The notes beneath the pieces were generated by a model. The model was not told the origin of the DNA, did no database searches, and worked only from the letters and a program-made list of their open reading frames with translations. Positions 1 to 6,056 of a stretch of DNA of 8,970 nt are shown in pieces; positions within the stretch are counted from its first letter, which is position 1; the number at the start of each line of letters is the position of its first letter. Both the position numbers and the translations under genes were made by a program. Location: the NCBI GenBank assembly GCA_035702805.1, contig DASSZN010000028.1, forward strand, positions 1 to 8,970. The letters are read 5' to 3'. Source of the DNA: DASSZN01 sp035702805 (lineage in GTDB: Bacteria > Chloroflexota > Chloroflexia > Thermomicrobiales > Thermomicrobiaceae).

Positions 1-1464
1 GGGATCGCGCTGGGCTACCTCCCCGGCGTGCCCCGAGTGACCTTCCCGCCCAACCTGACGTTCCTCCTGTTCATGCCACCGCTCGTCTTCTCCACCGCCT
101 GGCGCGCCTCGTGGCCGGAGTTCCGCGCCAACCTGCGGCCGATCAGCTCGCTGGCGGTGGGGCTGGTGCTGGCGACGATGGCGGTCGTGGCGACGGTGGC
201 CCACGGGCTGATCGCCGGCATGACCTGGCCGGTCGCGTTCGTGCTGGGCGCCGTCGTCTCGACCACCGACCCGGCCGGGGTCAGCGCGGTCGTCCAGCGG
301 GTGCACGTGCCGCGGCAGCTGGTCACGGTCCTGGAAGGGGAGAGCCTGGGCAACGACGCGGCGAGCCTCGTTTCCTACCGCCTGGCGGTGGCGGCGGTGG
401 TGGCCGGGGTCTTCTCGCTGGGCGGCGCCGTGGCGCAGTTCGCGTTCGCCACCGTCGCCGGGGTGGCGATCGGCCTGGCGGTCGGCCGCCTCTACGCCTG
501 GCTCCAGCGCCGGCTGGACAGCCCGTCGGTGGAGGTCACGATCACGCTGCTGCTGCCGTTCGTGGCCTACATCCCGGCGGACCGCGTCGGCGCGTCCGGG
601 GTGCTGGCGGTCGTCGCCGCCGGTCTCTACGCCGGACACCGCGATCCCGAGATCCGCTCGGCCGAGACACGCCTGCAGGCGCTGGCCTTCTGGGACACGC
701 TCGTCTTCGTCCTCAACGGGCTGATCTTCATCCTGCTGGGGCTGCAGCTGCCGATCGTCGTGGGCGGCGTGGCCCACCAGCCCGTCGCGGTGCTGGCGCG
801 CGACGCCGCCATCGTGACCCTGGCGGTGGTCCTGGTGCGCGTTCTCTGGACGGTGGGGGTCACCAACCTCCTCTGGGTGCTGCGCCGGGCGACGGGCCTG
901 CCAATCAGGCCGGCAAAGTGGATCGAGGTGCCGGTGGTCGCCTGGGCGGGGGTGCGCGGCGCCGACACGCTGGTGGTCGCGCTGGCGGTGCCGCTGGCCA
1001 CCAGCACGGGCGGGCCCTTTCCGGACCGCGCGCTCCTCATCTTCCTGACCTTTTGCGTGATCGTCACGACGCTGCTGGCAGAGGGGCTGAGCCTGCCCTA
1101 CGTCATCCGCTGGGCCGGCCTCCCGCGCGACGACGCCGCGGCCGAGCTTGCCCGGGCGCACGCGGCGGCCCACACCGCGGCGGCCGCGCGCATCGAGGAG
1201 CAGGCGCGCGTCGGCTCGCTGCCGCCGGGCGCGGCGAACCTGCGGCGCTACCACGAGCGCCGCGCCCGGCAGTACGCCGCGCGGGCTAGCGGAGACGCGC
1301 CGCCCGGCGCCCCGCGCGGGGAGTCGCTGCGCCAGCTCCGGCAGGACGTGGTCGCGGCCGCGCGGCAGGCCGTGCTGGAGATGCGGGACCGGGGCGAGAT
1401 CAGCGAGGACGCCACGCGCGCGGTGCTGCACGACCTCGACCTCGAGGAGGAGCAGATCGAATAG
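1..1464 (+). CDS. Na+/H+ antiporter, CPA1 family (5' end outside window)
   Basis: Integral membrane cation/proton antiporter of the monovalent cation:proton antiporter-1 family, predicted to exchange Na+ (or K+) for H+ across the cytoplasmic membrane. The reading frame is open from base 1, and the residues before the GTG at 28 (GIALGYLPG) already fit the family, so the gene is truncated by the window edge and 28 is not its start. About 487 residues are visible. Alternating hydrophobic segments fill roughly the first 375 residues. Family hallmarks are FMPPLVFSTAW, STTDPAG (usual form PTDP), EGESLGNDAASLV with the Asn-Asp pair expected in the ion-binding site, and WAGVRGADTLVVALA near the last helices. 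A hydrophilic Ala/Arg/Glu-rich cytoplasmic tail of about 110 residues ends in an acidic stretch at the TAG stop. It converges on menC with a gap of 39 bp and shows no functional link to it. The family is clear; ion specificity cannot be read from the sequence. Confidence 0.9.
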   Translation, partial: GIALGYLPGVPRVTFPPNLTFLLFMPPLVFSTAWRASWPEFRANLRPISSLAVGLVLATMAVVATVAHGLIAGMTWPVAFVLGAVVSTTDPAGVSAVVQRVHVPRQLVTVLEGESLGNDAASLVSYRLAVAAVVAGVFSLGGAVAQFAFATVAGVAIGLAVGRLYAWLQRRLDSPSVEVTITLLLPFVAYIPADRVGASGVLAVVAAGLYAGHRDPEIRSAETRLQALAFWDTLVFVLNGLIFILLGLQLPIVVGGVAHQPVAVLARDAAIVTLAVVLVRVLWTVGVTNLLWVLRRATGLPIRPAKWIEVPVVAWAGVRGADTLVVALAVPLATSTGGPFPDRALLIFLTFCVIVTTLLAEGLSLPYVIRWAGLPRDDAAAELARAHAAAHTAAAARIEEQARVGSLPPGAANLRRYHERRARQYAARASGDAPPGAPRGESLRQLRQDVVAAARQAVLEMRDRGEISEDATRAVLHDLDLEEEQIE

Positions 1465-1503
1465 GGACGGCGGCACCGGGTAGCGCGGAGGGTCGGTGGG
1501 AGG
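1465..1503. other. Convergent intergenic gap, antiporter/menC
   Basis: This 39-bp spacer separates the ends of two converging genes. I see no hairpin followed by a T-run on either strand, so no intrinsic terminator can be called. Read-through or factor-dependent termination is possible. Confidence 0.5.
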
Positions 1504-2595
1504 TCAGTAGCGCGCCAGTTCATCCACGTCGACGTCGACCCCCAGCCCGGCCCCGCCCGGCAGGCGCATCCGGCCGCGCTCGACCGCGAGCGGCGCCGCC
1601 AGCAGGTCCGACGCGAGCAGGCCCCCGGTCGCGAGCCCGCAGGCGGGCGCGGGCGACGGCAGCGTCGCCGCCAGGTGCAGCGCAGCGGCAACGCACACCC
1701 CGGCATCGACCGTCGTGGTCACGATCGCGGTTAGCCCGGCATCGATCGCCAACTCGGCGATGCGACGCCCCTCGCTGATCCCTCCCACGACCATCGGCTT
1801 GACGACGAGCACGTCGGCGCACGCACGCGCGACGACGGCCCGCGCCGCGTCGAGCCCGCCGACCGCCTCGTCGGCGGCCAGCGGCACGTCGACCGCGCGG
1901 CGCACCCGTGCCAGCCCGTCGAGGTCGGCGGTTGGGACCGGCTGCTCGACCAGGTCGATCCGGTACGGCAGCAGCCGCCGCAGGGTCGCGATCGCGGTGT
2001 CGACGTCCCAGGCGCCGTTGGCGTCGAGCCGCAGATCGGTCTTCGGGCCGATCGCCGCCCGCACCGCCGCGACGCGCTCGGCCTCCGCCTCGGGCGAGGC
2101 CGCCATGCCGACTTTCAGCTTGACCACGCGGAAGCCGCTGGCGACAGCACGCCGGGCCGCGGCGACGGCGTCCTCGACGGCGGCCGCGCCAACGGTCGCG
2201 TTCACCGGCACGGATGGGGCCGGGTCTGGCGCGAGGAGCGCGGCGACGGGCTGACCGGCAGCCCGGCCCCGGGCATCGAGGGCGGCGACGTCGAGGGCAC
2301 AGCGGACGGCGGCGATCCCCGGTCGGGCCGGCAGCCCGTCGAGCAGTCCCGCCAGGGCATCGAGGTCGCAGCCGACCAGGTCCGGCGCGAGGTTCTCGAG
2401 CAGCCGGGCCGCGTCGGCGGCCGTGCCGCCGCCGAACTCCGGCAGCGGCGCCGCCTCGCCCCAGCCGACGACGCCGCTGCCGGTCGTGAGCCGGACGAGC
2501 AGCCCGGCGCGGGCGGCGGTCCGGCCGTGCGCGGTGCTGAACTCATCGACCAGCGGGATCCGGTAGGGGAAGCGGTCGAGAGCGGCGACCCTCAC
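1504..2595 (-). CDS. menC: o-Succinylbenzoate synthase MenC
   Basis: Enolase-superfamily enzyme that dehydrates SHCHC to o-succinylbenzoate in menaquinone synthesis; soluble, Mg2+-dependent. The 363-residue product has the expected length. An N-terminal capping domain contains WGEAAPLPEFGG (45-56), and a TIM barrel follows. Superfamily catalytic residues are all visible: the KLK motif (K159/K161), metal ligands D191 (in RLDANGAW), E217 (in LVEQP) and D242 (in AADEA), and K266 (in VVKPMVVGG). The GTG start at 2595 overlaps the menA TGA stop as GTGA, which suggests translational coupling and fixes the start. The same frame stays open upstream through menA, but that extension does not resemble MenC. 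Dipeptide epimerases and N-acylamino-acid racemases share this fold, but the men neighbours make MenC the best call. It is the last gene of the cluster. Confidence 0.93.
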   Translation of the reverse strand: MRVAALDRFPYRIPLVDEFSTAHGRTAARAGLLVRLTTGSGVVGWGEAAPLPEFGGGTAADAARLLENLAPDLVGCDLDALAGLLDGLPARPGIAAVRCALDVAALDARGRAAGQPVAALLAPDPAPSVPVNATVGAAAVEDAVAAARRAVASGFRVVKLKVGMAASPEAEAERVAAVRAAIGPKTDLRLDANGAWDVDTAIATLRRLLPYRIDLVEQPVPTADLDGLARVRRAVDVPLAADEAVGGLDAARAVVARACADVLVVKPMVVGGISEGRRIAELAIDAGLTAIVTTTVDAGVCVAAALHLAATLPSPAPACGLATGGLLASDLLAAPLAVERGRMRLPGGAGLGVDVDVDELARY

Positions 2596-3479
2596 AGCAG
2601 GAGGCCGAGCGCGAAGAGGAGGCCGAAGACGAGCTCGAGCCGCCCGGTCTGGCCGAGGACCGGGTTGAGCGCCGGGCCGGCGGTGCCGCGCAGCACGGTG
2701 CGCAGCAGCCCGACCGCGAGCGGCAGGCTCAGCCAGCTGAGCAGCACCCAGGCCGAGGTCGCGCCGCTCAGCCAGAGGAGGAGCGGCACCAGGTAGGAGA
2801 CGGCGACGAAGAGGGTGTACTGCAGGCGGCTGGCCGGGGCGCCGATGCGCACCGCCAGGGTGCGCTTGCCGGCCGCGCGGTCGGTGGCGATGTCGCGCAG
2901 GTTGTTGATGACCAGGATGTTGACCACCAGCAGGCCAACCGGCACGGCCGCGGCCAGGGCCAGCCCGGTGACGCGGCCCGCCTGCAGGTAGGCGCTGCCG
3001 CCGACGGCGACGAGGCCGAAGAAGATGAAGACGAAGAGGTCGCCGAGCCCGTGGTAGGCGAGCGGCCAGGGCCCGCCGGTGTAGGCCACCGCCGCGACGA
3101 TCGAGGCAAGGCCGATCAGCAGGATCGGCCAGCCGCCAACCGCGACCAGGTAGGCGCCAATCAGCATCGCCAGGCCGAAGGTCAGCATGGCGGCTCGCTT
3201 GACCTCGGCCGGGGAGATCAGCCCGCTCTGGGTGACGCGCACCGGTCCCATGCGCTGGGCGGTGTCGGCGCCCTTGTGGAAGTCGGAGTAGTCGTTGGCG
3301 AAGTTGGTGCCGATCTGGATGAGGAGCGAGGCGACCAGTGCGGCGACGAAGGGGAGCGGCCGGAAGGCGGCGCCGCGCACGCCGGCCGCGGTCCCGACCA
3401 GCACCGGCGTCACCGCGGCCGGCAGGGTGGGCAGGCGCGCGGCCAGCACCCAGGCCCGCCGCCGGGTCATCGTCGGCAT
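2592..3479 (-). CDS. menA: 1,4-Dihydroxy-2-naphthoate polyprenyltransferase MenA
   Basis: Membrane prenyltransferase of the UbiA superfamily that attaches a polyprenyl chain to DHNA, giving demethylmenaquinone. From the ATG at 3479 it is 295 residues, normal for MenA, with about eight or nine hydrophobic segments. Both Asp-rich prenyl-diphosphate/Mg2+ motifs are present: NFANDYSDFHKGAD (59-72) and NNLRDIATDRAAGKRTLAV (192-210). The N-terminal TRRRAWVLAARLPTLPAAVTP is typical of the family, though Leu stands where Pro/Arg is common. I chose the ATG at 3479 because GGGGAG lies 10 nt upstream (3495-3490). A GTG at 3497 and an ATG at 3470 are alternatives. It lies 150 bp after menB and overlaps menC by 4 bp. 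Confidence 0.94.
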   Translation of the reverse strand: MPTMTRRRAWVLAARLPTLPAAVTPVLVGTAAGVRGAAFRPLPFVAALVASLLIQIGTNFANDYSDFHKGADTAQRMGPVRVTQSGLISPAEVKRAAMLTFGLAMLIGAYLVAVGGWPILLIGLASIVAAVAYTGGPWPLAYHGLGDLFVFIFFGLVAVGGSAYLQAGRVTGLALAAAVPVGLLVVNILVINNLRDIATDRAAGKRTLAVRIGAPASRLQYTLFVAVSYLVPLLLWLSGATSAWVLLSWLSLPLAVGLLRTVLRGTAGPALNPVLGQTGRLELVFGLLFALGLLL

Positions 3480-3537
3480 CGTCGTCGCGCTCCCCACACC
3501 CGTCCCAACTCCGCCTCCGACGCCTGCGCGTGAGACA

Positions 3538-3558
3538 GGGCGGGTTGGGAACCCGCCC
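3538..3558 (-). repeat. Perfect 9-bp inverted repeat, 3-nt loop
   Basis: GGGCGGGTT at 3538-3546 is perfectly complementary to AACCCGCCC at 3550-3558, leaving a 3-base loop. In the men transcript this would be a very stable hairpin about 60 nt ahead of the menA start. No U-run follows (the next transcribed bases are TGTCTC), so it is not a classical intrinsic terminator. It could be an mRNA processing or stability element, or a protein-binding palindrome. Confidence 0.6.
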
Positions 3559-3580
3559 CGACACGTCCAACTGACATCCT

Positions 3581-3623
3581 GGCGGGCGCCTGCCCGGCGC
3601 GCCGCCGGACGTCGTCGCCCGCC
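3581..3623 (-). repeat. Perfect 8-bp inverted repeat just after menB
   Basis: GGCGGGCG (3581-3588) and CGCCCGCC (3616-3623) are perfect reverse complements with a 27-base GC-rich interior. A smaller alternative hairpin, CGGGC/GCCCG with a 4-base loop, sits at 3583-3596. It begins about 6 bases past the menB stop in the direction of transcription, where a 3'-end-protecting or partial-termination structure would be expected. There is no T-run. In DNA this GC-rich, chance stems are common, so confidence is modest. Confidence 0.45.
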
Positions 3624-3629
3624 GGAATC

Positions 3630-4457
3630 CTACGGGAAGCGCGGGAACTTGGAGAAGTCCGGCTTGCGCTTCTCGACGAAGGCGTTGCGCCCCTCCTTGG
3701 CCTCGTCGGTCAGGTAGTAGAGGAGCGTGGCGTCGCCCGCCAACTGCTGCAGACCGGCCGCCCCGTCGGTGTCGACGTTGAAGGCCGCCTTGAGGAAGCG
3801 CAGCGCCATCGGGCTCTTCTCGAGCATCTCGCGCGCCCACTGCACCGCCTCGTCCTCCAGCCGCTCGACCGGGACGACGGTGTTGACCAGCCCCATGTCG
3901 AAGGCCTCCTTCGCCGAGTACTGGCGGCACAGGAACCAGATCTCCTTGGCCTTCTTCAGCCCGACCGTGCGGGCGAGCAGGGCCGCCCCGTAGCCGGCGT
4001 CAAAGCTGCCGACCCGGGGGCCGGCCTGGCCGAAGCGCGCGTTCTCGGCAGCGATCGTCAGGTCGCAGACCAGGTGCAGGACGTGGCCGCCGCCGATGGC
4101 GTAGCCGGCCACCACCGCCACCACCGGCTTGGGCAGGTAGCGGATCTGGAACTGCAGGTCGAGCACGTTCAGCCGCGGGACCTGGTCGCCGCCGACGTAG
4201 CCGCCGTGGCCGCGCACGCGCTGGTCGCCGCCCGAGCAGAAGGCCTGCGTGCCGGCGCCGGTCAGCAGCACGACGCCGATGCTCGGGTCCTCGCGGACGC
4301 GGGCGAAGGCATCGATCATCTCCGAGACGGTCTCGGGCCGGAAGGCGTTGTGGACGTGGGGGCGGTTGATGGTGACCTTGGCGATCCCCTCCCCCTCGGC
4401 GCGCTCGTAGAGGATGTCCTCGTACTCCTTGATCGGCACCCAGGTGACGCTGCTCAT
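3630..4457 (-). CDS. menB: 1,4-Dihydroxy-2-naphthoyl-CoA synthase MenB
   Basis: Crotonase-fold enzyme that closes the second ring, converting o-succinylbenzoyl-CoA to DHNA-CoA. The 275-residue product is close in sequence to E. coli MenB along its length. Visible features are the oxyanion-hole segment CSGGDQRVRG (74-83), GYAIGGGHVLHLVCDLTIAAENA (118-140), GQAGPRVGSFDAGYG (143-157), IWFLCRQYSAKEAFDMGLVNTVVP (173-196) and the C-terminal KRKPDFSKFPRFP. The Gln and Gly of GQAGP match what I recall of bicarbonate-dependent type I MenB; type II enzymes carry Asp at the Gly position. The ATG at 4457 is chosen because GGAGG stands 4 nt upstream and MenB homology begins there. The frame stays open to 4568, but that extension is not family-like. 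It is flanked by the two longest gaps in the cluster, so its expression may be partly independent. Confidence 0.95.
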   Translation of the reverse strand: MSSVTWVPIKEYEDILYERAEGEGIAKVTINRPHVHNAFRPETVSEMIDAFARVREDPSIGVVLLTGAGTQAFCSGGDQRVRGHGGYVGGDQVPRLNVLDLQFQIRYLPKPVVAVVAGYAIGGGHVLHLVCDLTIAAENARFGQAGPRVGSFDAGYGAALLARTVGLKKAKEIWFLCRQYSAKEAFDMGLVNTVVPVERLEDEAVQWAREMLEKSPMALRFLKAAFNVDTDGAAGLQQLAGDATLLYYLTDEAKEGRNAFVEKRKPDFSKFPRFP

Positions 4458-4460
4458 CGG

Positions 4461-4468
4461 TCCTCCCT
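4461..4468 (-). promoter_or_regulatory. Ribosome-binding site of menB
   Basis: AGGGAGGA on the minus strand, with its GGAGG core 4 bases from the ATG at 4457. It is among the strongest Shine-Dalgarno matches in the window and decides the menB start over the longer open frame. Confidence 0.75.
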
Positions 4469-4483
4469 CTCCATGTCCGTCCA

Positions 4484-4505
4484 CGGGCGACACCGCCGTC
4501 GCCCG
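4484..4505 (-). repeat. Perfect 8-bp inverted repeat in the menB leader
   Basis: CGGGCGAC (4484-4491) and GTCGCCCG (4498-4505) are perfect reverse complements around a 6-base loop. In the transcript this stem-loop ends about 26 nt upstream of the menB start codon and about 16 nt before its Shine-Dalgarno. It occupies much of the 79-bp gap between the DUF2283-like gene and menB. No T-run follows, so termination is not implied. A leader hairpin affecting translation or processing is one possibility. Confidence 0.5.
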
Positions 4506-4536
4506 CTGAAAACGCTTGCCGTGCCGCCGGCAACGC

Positions 4537-4782
4537 TCAGCCATCTGGCGCCGCGGGCTCGGGCTCATCCGGCGTGGCCGGCGGCAGCAGGCTGATCCGG
4601 AAGCTGCGCGGGCCAGGTCCGCGGCTGATCGACCAGGTGGCCGCGTGCTGCAGGTCCAGCGTGACCAGGTGCCCCTCGTCGTCGAAGTCGAGCACGATGG
4701 CCGGCAGCGGCTCCTCGACCTCCGGCACCTCCGCCGGCACGACGCTCAGCGAGTCGGTCTCCGCGCGATAGCGCAGCCTCAT
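4537..4782 (-). CDS. Small DUF2283-like protein
   Basis: The 81-residue product, from the ATG at 4782, begins MRLRYRAETDSLSVV and continues with PAIVLDFDDEGHLVTLDL at about 27-44. This beta-rich pattern, a short Tyr-x-x-Glu-x-Asp motif followed by a (V/I)LD(F/Y)D-x-x-G-x-(L/V) strand, is the style of the DUF2283/YuzE-like family, whose function is unknown. The C-terminus (PPATPDEPEPAAPDG) is Pro/Glu-rich and probably disordered. The start overlaps the stop of the glycolipid-binding gene as ATGA, implying translational coupling and possibly a joint function. An upstream in-frame start at 4914 would run through the neighbouring gene and is unlikely. The family call rests on pattern only. Confidence 0.65.
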   Translation of the reverse strand: MRLRYRAETDSLSVVPAEVPEVEEPLPAIVLDFDDEGHLVTLDLQHAATWSISRGPGPRSFRISLLPPATPDEPEPAAPDG

Positions 4783-5345
4783 GGCCAGACCCGCCGGAAC
4801 ACGCCCGGGTAATCCAGCACCAGGCCGTCGGCGTCGACCGGGAGATCGGCGACGAAGTTCGTCGACAGTCCCTCGTAGCGGTACAGCCCGCCGCCGGGGC
4901 CCGCCTCCAGGCACGTATAGCGCTGCCGCACCGGCGTCACCTCCATCCTCGGCGCCGCGACGTAGGCGACGGCGAGCTCACGCGCCTCGCCCGGCCGCAG
5001 GGCGAGGCGCCGGATCGGCAGGGTGTTGGTGAAGGGCGTGACCCGGATGTCCACCTCCAGGCAGCCCTCCAGCGCGGGTATCGCCGCGCCGTCGCCGGAC
5101 ATCCAGCGGCCCTCGCCGTCGGCGCGCAGCGCGAGCGCGGGCGTGCCAGGCCGGAGCGGATCGACGTCGACCTCCCGCACCCGCCAGCCGGCGTCGCACT
5201 GCACGCGGTAGCGCAGCCGGAAAGGCGCGTCACCCTCCATGCCGACGACCAGCCCGTCGGCGAGCACGCCCGCGTCGTCGACGCTCAGCCAGAGGTGCTC
5301 GAGCGCTTCCCCGTCCCAGCGTGCCCAGACGACCTCGCGCGCCAT
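4779..5345 (-). CDS. Putative glycolipid-binding family protein (PF06475-like)
   Basis: The 188-residue soluble protein has no signal peptide or membrane segment. Its sequence fits the family labelled putative glycolipid-binding (formerly DUF1089): an N-terminal VWARWDGEALEHLWL, then RYRVQCDAGWRVREVDV (45-61), GRWMSGDGAAIPALEGCLEVD (79-99), FTNTLPIRRLAL (105-116), QRYTCL (141-146) and DADGLVLDYPGVFRR (171-185). The family name derives from structural similarity, and no enzymatic activity is established. The ATG at 5345 has GGGGAGGG 6 nt upstream (5359-5352). It starts 18 bp after the HNH gene and overlaps the DUF2283-like gene by 4 bp. Nothing in the sequence links it directly to menaquinone chemistry. 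Confidence 0.82.
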   Translation of the reverse strand: MAREVVWARWDGEALEHLWLSVDDAGVLADGLVVGMEGDAPFRLRYRVQCDAGWRVREVDVDPLRPGTPALALRADGEGRWMSGDGAAIPALEGCLEVDIRVTPFTNTLPIRRLALRPGEARELAVAYVAAPRMEVTPVRQRYTCLEAGPGGGLYRYEGLSTNFVADLPVDADGLVLDYPGVFRRVWP

Positions 5346-5351
5346 CGACGA

Positions 5352-5359
5352 CCCTCCCC
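5352..5359 (-). promoter_or_regulatory. Ribosome-binding site of the glycolipid-binding gene
   Basis: GGGGAGGG on the minus strand, 6 bases before the ATG at 5345. It sits in the 18-bp gap after the HNH gene and supports that start. Confidence 0.65.
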
Positions 5360-5363
5360 GCGC

Positions 5364-6056
5364 CTACTCGATCCTGTCGCGCTTCCCGAGGTTATGACGA
5401 GCGCAGAGCAGCTGAACGTTCTCGGCGACCAGCGAGGAACCACCGCGTGAGAACGGGATGACGTGGTCGAAGTGGAGGTTGTCCTGGCTGCCGCAGATCA
5501 CGCAGCGCCCCCGGTCGCGCTTCCAGACCTCCAGCTTCACCGTGGACGGAATGAGACGCGAGTGATCGATGTCGCCGCCGCGGTGCTCCACGCTGCCAGG
5601 CTGGTCCTCCACGAACTCCAGCCGGAACTTGAACACCGATCGACCCGCGGACTGCTCCCTCCAGGCGTCGACCAGTCGAAAGACCCCGTTGTACACCCAG
5701 ATGCCCGCGCGGAGTTTTTCATAGACCCGAACCAACTCGGGCCTACCCCCATCGCGCCGGTATCGTTGGGCGGCCTCGAAGAAGAGCCCGTTCTGGGTCA
5801 GACGACCATTCGGCGTCCGATCCGGCTGATCCACCGCCTTCGGATCGGGGACGTCGTCCGTGCGCGGCTCGTCATGCCCCTCATAGACCAGGACCCTGCC
5901 GTCGTCCTCGACTCGATCGGCGTAGGGCGCACCGCGTCGCACGCTCATCAGCACCACGCTGAAGCCGTGACGCAGCCGGAAGTTCATCCCGCGCTGCAGG
6001 CTGGTTCCCTCCTGCTCGCACATCTCCAGGTACGAGACGACATCACCCGGCCCCAC
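5364..6056 (-). CDS. SRA/YDG-like plus HNH endonuclease
   Basis: The predicted two-domain nuclease has 230 residues. Residues of about 20-150 resemble the SRA (SET and RING-associated, YDG) modified-base reader: GFSVVLMS (31-38), RVEDDGRVLVYEGHD (48-62), RLTQNGLFFEAA (85-96), a YNG version of the YDG motif in WVYNGVFRLVDAW (120-132) and VFKFRLE (141-147). Residues 177-230 form a zinc-type HNH domain: CVIC (C185, C188), HFDH (195-198), N213, C218 and HN (221-222). SRA-HNH enzymes of the TagI/ScoMcrA kind cut DNA with modified cytosines, so a modification-dependent role is inferred. The GTG at 6056 is chosen because GGGGAGGGG lies 8 nt upstream (6073-6065). An ATG at 6077 (adds 7 residues, Shine-Dalgarno touching it) and a TTG at 6107 are alternatives. 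It overlaps menH by 14 bp. GC is lower than in the men genes. No methyltransferase partner is visible. Confidence 0.82.
   Translation of the reverse strand: MGPGDVVSYLEMCEQEGTSLQRGMNFRLRHGFSVVLMSVRRGAPYADRVEDDGRVLVYEGHDEPRTDDVPDPKAVDQPDRTPNGRLTQNGLFFEAAQRYRRDGGRPELVRVYEKLRAGIWVYNGVFRLVDAWREQSAGRSVFKFRLEFVEDQPGSVEHRGGDIDHSRLIPSTVKLEVWKRDRGRCVICGSQDNLHFDHVIPFSRGGSSLVAENVQLLCARHNLGKRDRIE

Larger units (their letters stand above)
3480..3629 (-). other. menB-menA intergenic region
   Basis: This is the longest non-coding stretch inside the cluster (150 bp). It holds two perfect GC-rich inverted repeats, listed separately, plus the menA ribosome-binding site at its end. No convincing -10/-35 pair is seen on the minus strand; TTGGAC around 3570 is at best a weak -35-like hexamer without a -10 partner. 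Confidence 0.5.

Noticed and set aside
28..30. GTG at 28 as the true antiporter start
   Set aside because: The frame is open to the window edge, and the residues before it continue the first-helix pattern of the family, so the gene is truncated.
111..1289. Long +3-frame open frame within the antiporter
   Set aside because: A Gly/Arg/Ala-rich frame-shifted shadow with no hydrophobic pattern, inside a clear membrane-protein gene.
3538..3558. Intrinsic terminator between menB and menA
   Set aside because: The stem is strong, but no T-run follows on either strand, so it is listed only as an inverted repeat.
2596..3930. Upstream extension of the menC frame, giving an 808-residue fusion
   Set aside because: The extension runs through menA and part of menB in another frame and is Arg/Gly/Ala-rich without motifs. 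MenC homology starts at the GTG at 2595.
4458..4568. N-terminal extension of MenB to 4568
   Set aside because: The 37 extra residues are not family-like, and a strong Shine-Dalgarno precedes the ATG at 4457.
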